DNA of 22,951 bases from Didymodactylos carnosus (taxonomy: Eukaryota; Rotifera; Eurotatoria; Philodinida; Philodinidae): assembly GCA_905250885.1 (NCBI GenBank), contig CAJNOQ010002712.1, positions 1 to 22,951 of the forward strand, given 5' to 3'. A program made the translations under genes and the position numbers. This document shows, piece after piece, positions 20,947 to 22,951 of this stretch (position 1 is its first letter; each line of letters starts with the position of its first letter). The notes beneath the pieces are model-generated. The model saw only the letters and a list, made by a program, of their open reading frames with translations. It had not been told where the DNA came from and made no database searches.

Positions 20947-22644
20947 TTATGTGACCTTATATTTTAAAACTCCCGTATAACTATTACCATATTTTGTCCA
21001 TACTGAAACATCTTGTGTTCCCACTTTAATTGTGCGCTTCAGCACGTTTTTCTCATATCCTTCAGCAACTAACCAATTAGAATCGACGGTTAAATTCACT
21101 TCTTTTGCATCGGGTATACGACAATAAAAAGTGACGTCTGTGTTTCTTTTCAGTATACCATTGAGTGGCTCGTATATTTTACATTTTCTTTCTTGAAATC
21201 CACCATACGTCAAAGGAAAGGACATAGGTTGTTTTAATTCGTTTACATTTAAGTCGAATCGAACAGCACAATGTGAAACATCACCATCTTTCACATTTTT
21301 AGCAAAAATTGTAATTTTATGTAAACCAGTGTGTGTGGGTGCAAAAAGACATTGCCAAATTCTTTTCTCAATATCATATTGTACTAGATTACCTTGTTCG
21401 ATTGTTTGATCATCATATTTGATATCACCTGATAGCAGTACATTTTCTGGTGAGTGAATAAGAATTTCGCAATATGATGCACCAACTGGCCAAACAGCTG
21501 ACCTACTGTTATTTGGTGCAACAATTTGTAATCCGTATTCATAAAAATGTGACCAAGTATGTGGATAGCTGTTAAACGTTTTCAAATCTTTAACATCAAG
21601 TATAAATTCGATTGCTCCATGAAATGACCCTGGTGATGTTTTTTTTTTAGCAAAAATTGTAATATTGTGCATACCATTACGCTGCGGTGCAAACTGGCAT
21701 ATCCAGAGTGATTTCTGACGGTCGAAATATACCTGAGCAGCTCCTTCAATATCTTCTCCTTCGAGTGAATCCTTCAAGGAACCTAATAACTCAACATCAT
21801 CTGGCGTTTTAACTAATAGCTCGGCATACGATTTACCTGATTGTAAATGAACAGTTTGTGAATATTTTGGCGTGACTATTTCGAGCCCTAATTCAAAAAA
21901 TGCTGAATGGGTATTAGGTAGACGTAAATATTCATTCATGGTTATTGGTCTAGCTAATAACTGCCATTTATTATCGGTAGGTAAATGCTTGTAAATCATA
22001 TGTTCAGGACGACAAAAAAAATTATGTGTATCAAGTTCTTTCTTAAACCTTTTGCCTTTTTCTATGTGTCCTGATCCCCAGGTTGCTTCAATAAAATACC
22101 AGTGATCATCGATCTGTAGAACGTTCCATGCATGATTTACATCGTCGAATGCTGATTTTCGTGGATTATACGAATAACCTTTAGCATAACCGCTAATTTT
22201 TTCACATTTTAATCCAATTTCATCACACAATTTTTTAAATAAACATGCATAACCTTCACAAACGGCTTTTTTACTTTGAAATACATTTTCAGTAGCTTGA
22301 GTAGGAATGCGTCCACTAAAATACGATGCATCATCATAACTGATATTTTGAGATATCCAATAAAAGATGATCCAAGCTTTGTCAACTGTATTTTTATTTG
22401 AAGAAAATTCTTTGATATAATTGACTAACTGTTGAATAGAACTAGCCGTCCAGCTATCGATTGTTCTGCGATATGTCATGTTATCGATAGCATTTTGTCG
22501 TTGTTGGCATAGTTTAGAATTAAACGCATTTGGATCTAACGAACTCAAATCTATATCTGACGTTTTTCTGGTACTTTTAGAAGTACTAGTCGTTGTTTGT
22601 GAATCGTTGGCAGTTGGATATATTTTGACCTGTTTACAGCCCAT
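20947..22644 (-). CDS. Kyphoscoliosis-peptidase-like protein with transglutaminase-like domain
   Basis: A single uninterrupted frame of 565 residues. An in-frame TAA five codons upstream supports the ATG at 22644. Residues about 65-225 form a transglutaminase-like cysteine-protease fold of the KY type: C129 in KAVCEGYA, H171 in NHAWNVLQIDDHWY, and the third triad position in IEATWGSG, where family members usually have Asp but this protein has Glu (E186). Three related segments follow: about 245-352, 360-468 and 476-565. The first two share GLEIVTP/GLQIVAP and W.C.FAP...G.H.ITIFAK, typical of the repeats after the KY core. The N-terminus MGCKQVK could be lipidated (Gly2 myristoylation, Cys3 palmitoylation), followed by an S/T-rich linker, so membrane attachment is possible. 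KY proteins in animals are linked to cytoskeletal and muscle organisation; peptidase activity here is uncertain. It is intronless, unlike every other gene in the window. Confidence 0.84.
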   Translation of the reverse strand: MGCKQVKIYPTANDSQTTTSTSKSTRKTSDIDLSSLDPNAFNSKLCQQRQNAIDNMTYRRTIDSWTASSIQQLVNYIKEFSSNKNTVDKAWIIFYWISQNISYDDASYFSGRIPTQATENVFQSKKAVCEGYACLFKKLCDEIGLKCEKISGYAKGYSYNPRKSAFDDVNHAWNVLQIDDHWYFIEATWGSGHIEKGKRFKKELDTHNFFCRPEHMIYKHLPTDNKWQLLARPITMNEYLRLPNTHSAFFELGLEIVTPKYSQTVHLQSGKSYAELLVKTPDDVELLGSLKDSLEGEDIEGAAQVYFDRQKSLWICQFAPQRNGMHNITIFAKKKTSPGSFHGAIEFILDVKDLKTFNSYPHTWSHFYEYGLQIVAPNNSRSAVWPVGASYCEILIHSPENVLLSGDIKYDDQTIEQGNLVQYDIEKRIWQCLFAPTHTGLHKITIFAKNVKDGDVSHCAVRFDLNVNELKQPMSFPLTYGGFQERKCKIYEPLNGILKRNTDVTFYCRIPDAKEVNLTVDSNWLVAEGYEKNVLKRTIKVGTQDVSVWTKYGNSYTGVLKYKVT

Positions 22645-22951
22645 ATCTCTTAAATTTTAACACTAAAACAAACGAGACAACAGTTTATTAGGTTCCAGGT
22701 GAAAGACATCTTACGAGATCTTTTATAAGATCTGATGATTTCTTATGCAATCTTGCTACAAGCTCCTTACTACATAAATTTTGCTACCATATATACTATA
22801 TATAAGAGTAAATGTACTTTTGATCATCAAATTTTCCGACATGAATCTCACATTTTTATTTCTCAACAAAGTATAATGTACAACGCAAACATATTCACTG
22901 AAATATTAAACAAAATGAACAATATTTTTACAGTTTTATTTATATCTATTT
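22645..22951. other. Upstream flank of the KY-like gene
   Basis: About 300 bp to the window end. An alternating TA-rich stretch (about 22790-22805) lies roughly 150 bases upstream of the start codon on the minus strand and could act as a TATA-like element, but this is weak in such AT-rich DNA. Nothing else is seen. Confidence 0.3.

Overview
The window looks like nuclear DNA of a small-genome invertebrate animal. It is AT-rich, the genes are interrupted by short introns (about 55-60 bp to just over 200 bp, GT...AG), and the proteins are animal types: UBAP1, HDDC2, STK33, MAPKAPK2/3 and a kyphoscoliosis-peptidase-like protein. A bdelloid rotifer is my best guess, from the tiny AT-rich introns, the intronless KY-type transglutaminase-like gene and the many small non-autonomous elements. 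That is inference, not proof.

Layout. 1-310: a foldback/MITE-like element with perfect 65-bp inverted ends. 311-1706: AT-rich, no convincing gene. 1707-3008 (-): five-exon UBAP1-like ESCRT-I subunit that keeps the N-terminal UMA region and the mid-protein DPF motif but ends before any UBA domains. 4096-4229 (+): fossil C-terminus of a Tc1/mariner transposase. 5355-6745 (-): three-exon HDDC2-like HD-domain nucleotidase with a long extra C-terminal tail. 6746-9604: long gene-free stretch. 9605-9885: piggyBac-like MITE with TTAA duplications. 10450-12900 (+): eleven-exon STK33-like kinase. 13641-14243: near-perfect 281-bp-arm palindrome. 14911-15056 and 15295-15400: two more small inverted-repeat elements. 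About 15930-16400 (+): degraded copy of a MAPKAPK kinase. 16547-17704 (-): intact two-exon MAPKAPK2/3-like kinase. 18319-18873: hAT-like MITE with a near-perfect 8-bp target duplication. 20174-20446: GACTT-rich inverted-repeat element. 20947-22644 (-): intronless KY/transglutaminase-like protein.

The genes do not form one pathway. They cover endosomal sorting (UBAP1), nucleotide pool maintenance (HDDC2), signalling (two CAMK-group kinases) and a possible membrane-anchored scaffold or peptidase (KY). Two themes stand out: the intergenic DNA has collected at least six different small inverted-repeat elements, and a MAPKAPK gene has a dead copy facing it. I see no operon, phage, CRISPR array, tRNA or rRNA. 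All gene models were built by eye from reading frame and splice sites.
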